5,439 bases of DNA from an uncultured Sphingomonadales bacterium (GCA_903893935.1 CAITOD010000199.1:1-5439); one strand, 5' to 3'; counted from the stretch's first letter, positions 1-5,439 are shown. Made by a program: numbers and translations. Notes: generated by a model not told the origin, from the sequence alone.

Positions 1-45
1 AAACCCACAGTTCGCTCTCGCGCTATGAAATCCCGGACACCTATG

Positions 46-131
46 GGACTTGATCCGGGGTCCATCGCGCCGCTGAGCGCCTTACCCGGCATGAACAGCG
101 CCCAGCCGCACGTGGATGCCGGATCAAGTCC
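46..131. repeat. Inverted repeat, dispersed-repeat-like (13-bp perfect arms)
   Basis: The left arm GGACTTGATCCGG (46-58) is the exact reverse complement of the right arm CCGGATCAAGTCC (119-131), with 60 nt between them. Similarity continues imperfectly past the arms on the inner side (GGTCCATCG against CGTGGATGCC). Arms built on GGATCAAGTCCGG, often followed by CATGACG as here at 132-140, recur between genes in many sphingomonad genomes as I recall them. This is therefore probably one copy of a dispersed palindromic element rather than a gene-specific operator. The 60-nt loop has no coding signal that I can see. The arms could form a long stem in RNA or cruciform DNA. Confidence 0.6.
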
Positions 132-163
132 GGCATGACGTGGGAAGGGTTGCTGAGCGCCGC

Positions 164-174
164 TTGCAGTGCAA
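164..174. promoter_or_regulatory. Small palindrome TTGCA-G-TGCAA, possible operator
   Basis: A perfect 5-bp inverted repeat with a 1-nt centre, TTGCAGTGCAA, lies 24 nt before the ATG of the PEP mutase-like gene. Its position and size fit a repressor or activator half-site pair near a promoter. An 11-nt palindrome can also occur by chance, and no regulator gene sits next to it, so this is only a candidate. Confidence 0.2.
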
Positions 175-198
175 ACCGTCGGACCTTACACGGCTGCT

Positions 199-951
199 AT
201 GACTACAACCTCGGCACGCCGCGCTGCCTTTCGCGCCCTGCACCAGTCGGGGTGCTTTGTGCTGCCCAACCCGTGGGACGGCGTGACCGCGATCCGGCTG
301 GCCAAGGCCGGATTTGTCGCTTTGGCGTCAACCAGCGCGGGCGCAGCCTGGGCGCTGGGCAAAGACGACGGCGAAATGACGCTCGACGAAGTGCTCGGCC
401 ACTTGCAGTTTCTGTGCGGCGTGACCGATTTGCCGGTGAATGCCGATTTTGAAGCCGGGTTTGCCGATACGGCGGCAGGCGTTGGGGCCAATGTGGCGCG
501 GTGCATCGCGACGGGCGTCGCGGGGCTGTCGATCGAAGACCGCGAGGGCACGGGGTTCTATCCGCTCGACGAGGCGGTGGCGCGGATCGCAGCGGCGCGC
601 ACGGCGATCGACGCTTCGGGCGAAGACGTCATTCTGGTCGGTCGATGCGAAGCCTACCTGATGCAGAGGCTCGATATGGACGAAGTGATCGCGCGGCTGC
701 GCGCCTATAGCTCAGCGGGGGCGGATTGCCTTTATGCGCCGGGGATCAGGGCGCTCGCCGACGTTGCGCGGATCGTCGAAGCGGTGGACAAGCCGGTCAA
801 TGCCAATCTCACCGGCACCGGGTTGTCGGTCAGCGACATGGCCTCGGTCGGCGTGCGAAGGGTAAGCGTCGGCGCGTCGTTGGCGCGCGCGACATACGCG
901 GCGTTCGACAGCTATGTGCATTTGCTGCGGGGCGAAGGGCGGCTGCCTTAG
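199..951 (+). CDS. Isocitrate lyase/PEP mutase superfamily protein
   Basis: The product is a 250-residue, probably cytoplasmic TIM-barrel enzyme of the isocitrate lyase/phosphoenolpyruvate mutase superfamily, whose members make or break C-C or P-C bonds next to a carboxylate using Mg2+. Family motifs appear in order: FVLPNPWDGVTA near residue 20, the STSAGAAWALGKDDG stretch at 44-58, the metal-site-like NADFEAGF at 81-88, GVAGLSIEDREG at 106-117, ILVGRCEAYL at 145-154, GADCLYAPGI, and KPVNANLTG followed by GVRRVSVGASLAR near the end. The length is normal for the short single-domain subfamily. The lyase loop K-(K/R)-C-G is absent, because EDREGTGFYPLDE occupies that place, so it is unlikely to be a true isocitrate or methylisocitrate lyase. 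Its substrate cannot be named from sequence. I chose the ATG at 199 because homologous proteins begin shortly before the FRALH segment. The GTG at 169 would add ten atypical residues, and neither start has a clear ribosome site. The gene stands alone on the plus strand. Confidence 0.9.
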   Translation: MTTTSARRAAFRALHQSGCFVLPNPWDGVTAIRLAKAGFVALASTSAGAAWALGKDDGEMTLDEVLGHLQFLCGVTDLPVNADFEAGFADTAAGVGANVARCIATGVAGLSIEDREGTGFYPLDEAVARIAAARTAIDASGEDVILVGRCEAYLMQRLDMDEVIARLRAYSSAGADCLYAPGIRALADVARIVEAVDKPVNANLTGTGLSVSDMASVGVRRVSVGASLARATYAAFDSYVHLLRGEGRLP

Positions 952-962
952 GAAAGGCTCTT

Positions 963-976
963 GGCGCTCGGGCGCC
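963..976. terminator. Small GC hairpin in the convergent gap, possible terminator
   Basis: GGCGC (963-967) and GCGCC (972-976) can pair around a TCGG loop in the 37-bp space between the plus-strand stop at 951 and the minus-strand stop at 989. The hairpin position suits a two-way terminator. The stem is only 5 bp, and neither side has a proper run of Ts (TTGCGTTTGCTCT follows on the plus strand), so the call is weak. Confidence 0.3.
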
Positions 977-988
977 TTGCGTTTGCTC

Positions 989-1603
989 TCAGGCCTCGCG
1001 ATCGATGGCGCGGATCGTTTCGAGCACGATGCCCAGTGCGGCTTTATCGACCGAGATGACATCATCGGCCTTTTCCGCGATCTGTTTGGGGGCGGCGCCG
1101 GAATTGTCATATATCCATGCCTGATCGGCCTGATCGAGAAACCATTTCAACTGCTCGAGCGAGCGACCATAGCGTCGCCGAACATCATCATCATCAACAT
1201 GGTGGCCACCTTTGGCCACACGCAGCTTGATCCGCTCGATCGACCGCTCCGGGCTATCCAGCACGACATAAATCAGCCAGACAGCAAACCCCAGCGCCTT
1301 GGCCTTTTCGACCAGACGCCGGTATTTTCCCGTAGAAAGAACGGTCTCCACGCCGATTGTCTTGTGGACCTGAATCGAGGCGTCGAGCCACGCCTCGATA
1401 CGAATGACGGCTTCGAGATTGGCCGCCCGCAACGGCATGTCTTCAACACGGCTGATGCGCGCAGCAAGGAGATCGGGATTGACGATCCAGACCGAACGGC
1501 CGCCCCATTCCAGATCGGCGTTCAAATAGACACTGCTCTTGCCTGATCCGTTGGGGCCGGCGACGATCAGGAAGACAGGCTGGTCAGACTTTGCCGGGGA
1601 CAC
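989..1603 (-). CDS. Zeta-toxin family P-loop kinase
   Basis: This 204-residue protein has a P-loop kinase fold of the zeta toxin type. Zeta toxins phosphorylate UDP-N-acetylglucosamine and so block cell-wall synthesis, but many chromosomal relatives are untested. Visible motifs are the strand plus Walker A loop FLIVAGPNGSGKSS (11-24), NPD at 42-44 in the substrate region, ETVLST at 86-91 as in the zeta E-T-x-x-S box, the second core strand LIYVVLD (110-116), and RVAKGGHHVDDDDVRRRYGRSL (128-149), which matches the lid region of this family with its GGH and RRY signatures. There is no signal peptide, so it is cytoplasmic. The start is GTG at 1603, well fixed because an in-frame TAA lies two codons upstream. 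That start lies inside the preceding gene (20-nt overlap) and lacks a clear ribosome site, so its translation is probably coupled to that gene. It could be a toxin or a small-molecule kinase with another role. Confidence 0.85.
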   Translation of the reverse strand: MSPAKSDQPVFLIVAGPNGSGKSSVYLNADLEWGGRSVWIVNPDLLAARISRVEDMPLRAANLEAVIRIEAWLDASIQVHKTIGVETVLSTGKYRRLVEKAKALGFAVWLIYVVLDSPERSIERIKLRVAKGGHHVDDDDVRRRYGRSLEQLKWFLDQADQAWIYDNSGAAPKQIAEKADDVISVDKAALGIVLETIRAIDREA

Positions 1604-1832
1604 GATCGGTTACGCCGGACACTTTCTTGTTGTCACGGCGCGCTTTGGCAACATTGCGGCTAAACACATACGTCAGGTCTTTGCCGAACGTCTTGCTGGC
1701 ACCATCGAGCGTTCGCACAGTGACAAATTGACCGGTATCCGCGTTCCGCACGCGCTTCTCGCCAACCGACGACGCATGCTTGCCCTTGCCGGTTTTCAAA
1801 GACTGAAATTTGGTGACGACAACCTTGCTCAT
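1584..1832 (-). CDS. Small basic protein of unknown function, possible antitoxin of the zeta-like kinase
   Basis: I do not recognise this 82-residue protein. It is strongly basic, with about 19 Lys/Arg against 6 Asp/Glu, has no membrane segment or signal peptide, and has a beta-rich middle (GQFVTVRTLDG, DLTYVFSRN) ending in the Lys/Arg-rich KARRDNKK. The start at 1832 is preferred because GGTGGAG lies 5 nt before its ATG. Earlier in-frame starts at 1865 (ATG) and 1874 (TTG) lack this. Its last 20 nt overlap the start of the zeta-like kinase gene, the arrangement expected of a toxin-antitoxin pair with the antitoxin first. Known epsilon antitoxins are acidic helical bundles, which this does not resemble, so the antitoxin role is inferred from position only. 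A basic charge would also suit a nucleic-acid-binding protein. The coding call rests on the strong ribosome site and the tight coupling to the kinase gene. Confidence 0.7.
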   Translation of the reverse strand: MSKVVVTKFQSLKTGKGKHASSVGEKRVRNADTGQFVTVRTLDGASKTFGKDLTYVFSRNVAKARRDNKKVSGVTDRVPGKV

Positions 1833-1919
1833 GGCAACTCCACCGTTGGACCAAACATAGTGCATAAGCGCCAAAACGAAAAGGTACGTTCGAGGCAGAT
1901 AATACCCGATGAACGCGCC
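1833..1919 (-). other. 87-bp spacer between the lipoprotein gene and the kinase pair
   Basis: This stretch separates the stop of the lipoprotein gene from the small basic gene on the same strand. It is noticeably more AT-rich than its surroundings (runs such as GGTATTATC, TTTTCGTTTT and CACTATGTTTGG on the minus strand), which would suit a promoter for the pair. I find no hexamer pair with proper spacing (TATGTT would sit 17 nt from a poor TTTTCG) and no hairpin that would end the upstream transcript. Read-through from the Mla-type operon therefore remains possible. Confidence 0.4.
1838..1844 (-). promoter_or_regulatory. Shine-Dalgarno site deciding the start at 1832
   Basis: On the minus strand GGTGGAG stands 5 nt before the ATG at 1832. 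It is the best ribosome site among the possible starts of the small basic gene and, because of the overlap, may serve the kinase gene as well. Confidence 0.65.
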
Positions 1920-2504
1920 TCAGTTCACCCAGTCTGCAACCGCTTTGGCGACCTGGTTGGCGGCCTGGTTGAGCGCGGGGCTGACGGCGGCAGCGGTGGG
2001 GCCTATTTGCGCGACGCTCGCTTCAAAGCGCCGGGTCTCGATGGTCCCGTCGGGGGACTGGCGCACCGCGTCGAAGCGCACCACCACCGCTTGCGTGGGC
2101 GCATCATAGCCGAAATCGATCAGGCGGCCCGACAGCAGGGGGCTGTGCGTGCCGCCATTGCCTTCGACCACCAGGTGCTTGCCGCGCGCGCGCAAGGTTT
2201 CAGCGAGCAAGTGCTGGAACAGCCGCGTCGGGCGCTCGACCCACAGCGCGCCCTTGAGATAGGCCACATGCGTCGCGTCGACCGTGACCGGCACGCGCAG
2301 CACGGCGAGTTTGGCAGTGGTGTCGGGCTCGACCACGCTGAGCGCGCTGTCGCTCTTGCCGGTCATCGTGCTGCCATCGACCGGCGCGCTATCGGGCGTG
2401 AGCGTCATCATCGCGGGCGGGGACTTGGATGTGCCCAGCCCCAGATTGATGCATCCGCCAAGGGCCGCAAGCAGCAGCAACGGGGCAAAAGCGGCCAGAC
2501 GCAT
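1920..2504 (-). CDS. ABC-type transport auxiliary lipoprotein of an Mla-type system
   Basis: The product is a 194-residue lipoprotein of the ABC-transport auxiliary family (ABC_trans_aux, related to PqiC). Such proteins act in the periplasm, often tethered to the outer membrane, alongside MCE-domain lipid transporters. The N-terminus is a lipoprotein signal: Arg2, a hydrophobic run APLLLLAALGG, then the lipobox LGGC with Cys18 as the lipidated residue. The family segment YLKGALWVERPTRLFQHLLAETLRA lies at 82-106, followed by a beta-rich half and a helical tail (ALNQAANQVAKAVADWV). The residue after Cys is Ile, not Asp, so no inner-membrane retention signal of the Asp+2 type is seen. The start at 2504 is chosen because AAGGG lies 7 nt before it. 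The ATG at 2534 would add ten residues, has no ribosome site, and lies in a duplicated stretch. It is the last gene of the operon, 46 nt after the MCE gene. Confidence 0.85.
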   Translation of the reverse strand: MRLAAFAPLLLLAALGGCINLGLGTSKSPPAMMTLTPDSAPVDGSTMTGKSDSALSVVEPDTTAKLAVLRVPVTVDATHVAYLKGALWVERPTRLFQHLLAETLRARGKHLVVEGNGGTHSPLLSGRLIDFGYDAPTQAVVVRFDAVRQSPDGTIETRRFEASVAQIGPTAAAVSPALNQAANQVAKAVADWVN

Positions 2505-2511
2505 GGCAGGA

Positions 2512-2516
2512 CCCTT
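2512..2516 (-). promoter_or_regulatory. Shine-Dalgarno site of the lipoprotein gene
   Basis: AAGGG on the minus strand, inside CAAAAAGGGTCCTGCC, lies 7 nt before the ATG at 2504. It supports this start over the ATG at 2534, which has no purine-rich sequence in front of it. Confidence 0.6.
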
Positions 2517-2530
2517 TTTGTTGGTGATGG

Positions 2531-2570
2531 TCATGGTTGGTAATCGGGGGTCATGGTTTGTAATCGGGCA
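2531..2570. repeat. 20-bp tandem duplication at the mlaD-lipoprotein junction
   Basis: Positions 2531-2548 (TCATGGTTGGTAATCGGG) and 2551-2568 (TCATGGTTTGTAATCGGG) differ at one base of 18, as two units of a 20-bp period. The second unit encodes the last residues (PDYKP-stop) of the MCE protein. The first unit is a copy lying just beyond its stop. On the minus strand each unit gives the same CCATGA, so the junction carries two overlapping stop/start ATGA sites. Confidence 0.85.
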
Positions 2571-3489
2571 GTTGCGGCCCGCCGATCACTGTGCCGACGC
2601 CGCGATCTTTCATCTGGTCGGTCAGTTCGCGCAAGGACCTGGTGGTCGCCTGCAAATCGCGGATCGCGCTTTCGGTTGCGGGCAAAGTGTGCGTGTTCAG
2701 CTGTTGCACGCCGGGCCGCGCTTCGTCGAGCGTGGCTTTGAGCGCATCGGCCGCTTCGCCGGCCGATTTGAGCGTGGTGCGCATCTGGCGGATCAGGCCC
2801 TTGTTGTCGCCGTTGAGCGCTTCGTTGGCGGTATCCGACAGCTTCTCGAAGCTCGCCAGCGTCGCGGTGGCCTGGCGGATGGTGCCCTGCAAGTCATCGA
2901 GCGTGGCCTTTACGCCGGGCCCGGCCGTGGCCAGGCTGGCAGTCAGCCGGTCGGTGTTCGAAAGAATATTCGTCAGCGATTGCTGGTTCTTGTCCGACAG
3001 CACGTCGCTCAGCCGGGTGGTCAGTTCGGTCAGGTGGTTGAGCAGCACCGGCGCGCTCGACAGCAATTCGCCCAGCCCGCTTTGCCGCGTGGGGATCACC
3101 GGCACGCCCGCCGGCCCCGCATCGACAATCGGCGCCTCGCCTTTCATCGCCCCGGTCAGCTGGATCGTGGTCACCCCGGTAAAGCTGCCCTGGAGGCTGG
3201 CAGTGGTGCCGACCAGGATCGGCACTTGCTTGTTCACCGTAATCCGCACGCGCACATAAGCCGGGTCTTTTTCCCACAGCGCGATTTCGGCGACCTGCCC
3301 CACCGGAACGCCCGAAAACGACACCGACGATCCGCGCGCCACGCCATCGACCGATTGCTTGAAAAAGATGTCGTAACGGTTCTGCTCGGGATGGTTCAAC
3401 CGGGCAATCCAGATCACCAGCGCGGCCAGCCCCACCAGCAGCGCGAGCGTGATTGCCCCGACCCAGACATTGTTAGAGCGCGTTTCCAT
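2551..3489 (-). CDS. mlaD: MlaD family protein (MCE-domain periplasmic lipid-binding subunit)
   Basis: The 312-residue product is the substrate-binding component of an Mla-type lipid transporter. It has a short cytoplasmic N-terminus (METRSNN), one transmembrane helix at about 8-29, and an MCE domain at about 38-116, including YDIFFKQSVDGVARGSSV, FSGVPVGQVAEI and the later strands VRVRITVNKQVPIL and SLQGSFTGVTTIQL. A long helical region (about 140-295) rich in Leu, Thr and Ala follows and ends in a short PQLPDYKP tail. It is longer than the E. coli MlaD (about 180 residues), as is usual for relatives with an added helical C-terminus, which may form a coiled tunnel or contact a partner across the periplasm. 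MCE rings in this family are hexameric. The gene lies 18 nt after the ATPase gene. A GGAAGG sits 13 nt before the ATG, rather far, with GGGG directly before the start. Function is certain at family level, but the exact lipid and direction are not. Confidence 0.92.
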   Translation of the reverse strand: METRSNNVWVGAITLALLVGLAALVIWIARLNHPEQNRYDIFFKQSVDGVARGSSVSFSGVPVGQVAEIALWEKDPAYVRVRITVNKQVPILVGTTASLQGSFTGVTTIQLTGAMKGEAPIVDAGPAGVPVIPTRQSGLGELLSSAPVLLNHLTELTTRLSDVLSDKNQQSLTNILSNTDRLTASLATAGPGVKATLDDLQGTIRQATATLASFEKLSDTANEALNGDNKGLIRQMRTTLKSAGEAADALKATLDEARPGVQQLNTHTLPATESAIRDLQATTRSLRELTDQMKDRGVGTVIGGPQLPDYKP

Positions 3490-3507
3490 CCCCGTGCCGA
3501 TGCCTTC

Positions 3508-4338
3508 CTAGTCGAGATGCCGGATCGAAGCCGCAGCGCGGCCACGCGGACCCTTGAAATATTGCTGGATCCACGGATGGTCGAGCGCCAGCAATTCAGG
3601 GATCGTGCCCACCGCAATCACCCGCTTGTCGGCCAGCACCGCCACGCGGTCGCAGATTTCGTGCAGCGTGTCGAGATCGTGGGTGATCAGGAACACGGTC
3701 AGCCCCAATGTCTGCTGCAAGCCACGGATCAGCTGGTCGAACGCGGCCGCACCGATCGGGTCGAGCCCGGCGGTCGGCTCGTCGAGGAACAGCAATTCGG
3801 GATCGAGCGCGAGCGCGCGCGCAAGGCCGGCGCGCTTGCGCATCCCGCCCGACAGCTCGGAGGGGAATTTCGCCCCGGCATCCGAAGGCAACCCGGTCAT
3901 CAGCACTTTGTAATGCGCGATTTCGGCGAGCAGCGCCGGCTCGATCGCGGGGTAGAACTTGCGCAAGGGCACTTCGACGTTTTCGACCACGCTGAGCGTC
4001 GAAAACAGCGCGCCGCCCTGAAACAGCACGCCCCAGCGGCAGCGGATGGCGATATCGGCATCGTCGCGCGCGCCGGTAATCGACTGGCCGAGCACTTCGA
4101 TCGAACCCGCAGTCGGGATCTGCAAGCCGATGATGGCGCGCATCAGCACCGATTTGCCGGTGCCCGATCCGCCGACCACGCCAAGGATTTCGCCGCGCCG
4201 GACATCGAGATCGAGATTGTCGTGCACGACATAGTCGCCAAACGCATTGCACAAGCCGCGCACACGGATCGGAAAGTGCTTCGCCTCGCCCAGCGGCGCT
4301 TCAGGCCCGTCGGCGAGGCTTGCTTCGATCGGCCTCAT
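3508..4338 (-). CDS. mlaF: MlaF-type ABC transporter ATP-binding protein
   Basis: This 276-residue ATPase drives the Mla-type lipid transporter from the cytoplasmic face of the inner membrane. All ABC motifs are intact: Walker A GGSGTGKS (56-63), Q-loop glutamine at 107 (LFQGGALF), signature LSGGMRKRAGLARA (162-175), Walker B LLFLDEPTAGLD (182-193) with catalytic Glu187, and the switch histidine in LITHD (His220). The LSGGMRKRA form and the C-terminal HPWIQQYFKG segment are typical of the MlaF group, in which the C-terminal extension stabilises the ATPase dimer. The N-terminal 20 residues before HFPIRVRGL are a loose leader. The ATG at 4338 overlaps the permease stop as ATGA, so the two are translated in a coupled manner. 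The reading frame stays open upstream to 4530, but that part lies within the permease gene and does not look like protein. Confidence 0.95.
   Translation of the reverse strand: MRPIEASLADGPEAPLGEAKHFPIRVRGLCNAFGDYVVHDNLDLDVRRGEILGVVGGSGTGKSVLMRAIIGLQIPTAGSIEVLGQSITGARDDADIAIRCRWGVLFQGGALFSTLSVVENVEVPLRKFYPAIEPALLAEIAHYKVLMTGLPSDAGAKFPSELSGGMRKRAGLARALALDPELLFLDEPTAGLDPIGAAAFDQLIRGLQQTLGLTVFLITHDLDTLHEICDRVAVLADKRVIAVGTIPELLALDHPWIQQYFKGPRGRAAASIRHLD
4335..4338 (-). promoter_or_regulatory. ATGA stop/start overlap coupling permease and ATPase genes
   Basis: The permease TGA (4337-4335) and the ATPase ATG (4338-4336) share ATGA on the minus strand, with GGGG directly before the start. Such overlaps usually let the same ribosome re-start, keeping subunit amounts balanced. 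Confidence 0.75.
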
Positions 4339-5439
4339 CCCCAATTCACTTCGGTAAAGAACACCGCAAAGAAAGCGTCGAGCACGATCACCGTGAAAAT
4401 CGCCATGACCACCGCCGAAGTCGTACGCTTGCCCACTTCTTCGGCATTCGATTTGACTTGCATGCCCTGGTAACAGCCCGCCAGCGCCACGATCAGCCCG
4501 AACACCGGACCTTTGATCAGCCCGACCCACAAGTCATAAGTCGGCACCACGTTGCGGATGCGCAGGATGAACGAGATGAACGGAATGCCCAGCGTCAATT
4601 GCGCCAGGAACGCGCCGCCGATGATCCCCATCACGGCCGAATAGACGCCCAGCAGCGGCATCATCAAAACCGTCGCGAGAATGCGCGGGATGATCAGCGC
4701 TTCCATCGGCGCAACGCCGATCGTGCGCATGGCATCGACTTCCTCGGTCAGCTTCATCGTGCCCAGTTCGGCGGCAAACGCCGAGCCCGACCGGCCCGCC
4801 ACCATGATCGCGGTCATCAGAATGCCCAGTTCGCGCAGAGTCAGCCGCCCGACCAGATTGACGACATAGACTTCGGCGCCGAACTGGCGCAGTTCGACCG
4901 CACCTTGCTGGGCAATGACGATCCCGACCAGAAAGCTCATCAGCCCGATAATGCCGAGCGCGTTGACCCCGACCAGTTCCATCTGGTGCACCAGCGCGCG
5001 CCAGCGAAACCGCCCCGGATGGCGCAGCAAAGTGCCCGAAGCCGAAACCATCTGCCCGACGAAGCCGAGCATGCCGATGCCGCCTTCGACGAAATCGACC
5101 ACCGCAGTGCCGACTTCGGTCGGCACACGCACCCACACCGGCGCTTCGCGCGGGGTCTCTTCGGTGCGGCCGTCATCGATCCGGTTCAGCGCATCGATCA
5201 GCCGCTGCGCGTTGCTGCCGGCGTTGACGATCGTCGCGTGCTGGTCGCGCAGGATGCGGCAGCAGATCCACGCGCCGACGGTATCGATCGCGGTAACCGC
5301 GGCCAGATCGATCCGCGCGATCGGCGTGGTGATCGCGCGCACATGCTGATCGAGCGCGCCAACTGTCGATACCACCAGCGGCCCGCTGAACACCAGCGTG
5401 TCGCCGGCCTCGCCAGGGATCAGAGTAAAATCGGGTGCG
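4335..5439 (-). CDS. mlaE: MlaE-type ABC permease with N-terminal STAS domain (5' end outside window)
   Basis: This is the membrane permease of the Mla-type transporter, with 367 residues visible. The frame remains open through the window edge and the sequence before the GTG at 5393 reads as protein (APDFTLIPGEAGDTL), so the true start lies beyond 5439. The first about 75 visible residues are a STAS domain with GDTLVFSGPLVV, the strand RIDLAAVTAID and TVGAW. E. coli supplies this part as a separate protein, MlaB, so here MlaB-like and MlaE-like parts are fused, as is common in alphaproteobacteria. The permease part follows with helices such as ALGIIGLMSFLVGIVIAQQG, the conserved RELGILMTAIMVAGRSGSAFAAELGTMK, and EEVDAMRTIGVAP, the cytoplasmic segment that contacts the ATPase. 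Helices PLLGVYSAVMGIIGGAFLA, GPVFGLIVALAGCYQG and AIFTVIVLDAFFAVFF complete it. It is the first visible gene of the operon. Any promoter lies outside. Confidence 0.95.
   Translation of the reverse strand, partial: APDFTLIPGEAGDTLVFSGPLVVSTVGALDQHVRAITTPIARIDLAAVTAIDTVGAWICCRILRDQHATIVNAGSNAQRLIDALNRIDDGRTEETPREAPVWVRVPTEVGTAVVDFVEGGIGMLGFVGQMVSASGTLLRHPGRFRWRALVHQMELVGVNALGIIGLMSFLVGIVIAQQGAVELRQFGAEVYVVNLVGRLTLRELGILMTAIMVAGRSGSAFAAELGTMKLTEEVDAMRTIGVAPMEALIIPRILATVLMMPLLGVYSAVMGIIGGAFLAQLTLGIPFISFILRIRNVVPTYDLWVGLIKGPVFGLIVALAGCYQGMQVKSNAEEVGKRTTSAVVMAIFTVIVLDAFFAVFFTEVNWG

Larger units (their letters stand above)
1..198. other. Non-coding leader region upstream of the PEP mutase-like gene
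   Basis: No convincing coding region lies here. A reading frame starting at 135 only shadows the downstream gene in another frame. The stretch holds the inverted repeat at 46-131 and a short palindrome at 164-174. I see no good sigma-70 -35/-10 pair and no strong Shine-Dalgarno sequence before 199. The region may carry the promoter of the plus-strand gene, but I cannot place it. Confidence 0.5.

Noticed and set aside
72..161. Direct repeat GCTGAGCGCC at 72-81 and 152-161
   Set aside because: Ten bases of GC-rich sequence in a GC-rich genome, with no further similarity around the copies, so it is probably chance.
914..1546. 210-codon plus-strand open frame opposite the zeta-like kinase
   Set aside because: The opposite strand carries clear kinase motifs. 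This frame has none and begins inside the PEP mutase-like gene.
1833..1919. Promoter for the small basic gene and kinase
   Set aside because: The stretch is relatively AT-rich, but no -35/-10 pair with good sequence and spacing could be placed, so no promoter is listed.
1539..2543. 334-codon plus-strand open frame opposite the lipoprotein and small basic genes
   Set aside because: It is a composition shadow with no recognisable domain, and it spans several minus-strand genes and their spacer.
2284..4473. 729-codon open frame on the plus strand across the Mla-type operon
   Set aside because: It lies antisense to three well-supported genes. Its product is rich in Arg, Gln and His with no domain, which is the usual effect of a GC-rich gene read on the opposite strand.
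4339..4530. 64-residue N-terminal extension of the ATPase frame
   Set aside because: It overlaps the permease coding end, is Gly/Arg-rich shadow sequence, and the ATG at 4338 forms a normal ATGA overlap and gives the usual family length.
1..5439. CRISPR array, tRNA, rRNA, insertion sequence or prophage signals
   Set aside because: No regularly spaced repeats, no cloverleaf-like or rRNA-like stretch, and no transposase or integrase motif was seen on either strand.

Overview
This window looks like a piece of a GC-rich alphaproteobacterial chromosome, most likely from the Sphingomonadales. That placement is an inference. It rests on the GC-rich third codon positions, on a permease with a fused N-terminal STAS domain, and on a dispersed-repeat-like inverted repeat around GGATCAAGTCCGG, a motif I recall from sphingomonad intergenic regions. 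No 16S rRNA or other phylogenetic marker is present.

Layout. Positions 1-198 are non-coding and hold a 13-bp inverted repeat plus a small palindrome just before the first gene. Positions 199-951 (+) encode an isocitrate lyase/PEP mutase superfamily enzyme of the short, about 250-residue kind. It converges on the minus-strand genes across a 37-bp gap that contains a small GC hairpin. On the minus strand, 1832 to 989 is a two-gene unit: a small, very basic unknown protein whose end overlaps the start of a zeta-toxin-like P-loop kinase by 20 nt. Upstream of that pair, also on the minus strand, 5439 to 1920 is a four-gene operon for an Mla-type (MCE) lipid transporter: STAS-permease (cut by the window edge), ATPase, MCE-domain substrate-binding protein, and an ABC-transport auxiliary lipoprotein.

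How the genes work together. The four Mla-type products form one envelope machine. The permease and ATPase form the inner-membrane ABC core, the MCE protein is anchored in the inner membrane and handles lipid in the periplasm, and the lipoprotein is a periplasmic or outer-membrane-side partner. Known relatives maintain outer-membrane lipid asymmetry or move phospholipid between the membranes. The overlaps and short gaps (4-nt ATGA overlap, 18 nt, 46 nt) point to one transcript. The zeta-like kinase and its small upstream partner have the order of an antitoxin-toxin pair, but the partner does not look like a classical epsilon antitoxin. The PEP mutase-like gene seems independent.

Most of the window is ordinary core-genome content. 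The parts worth a second look are the unknown basic protein/zeta-kinase pair and a 20-bp tandem duplication at the mlaD-lipoprotein junction, which creates a chain of overlapping stop/start codons.
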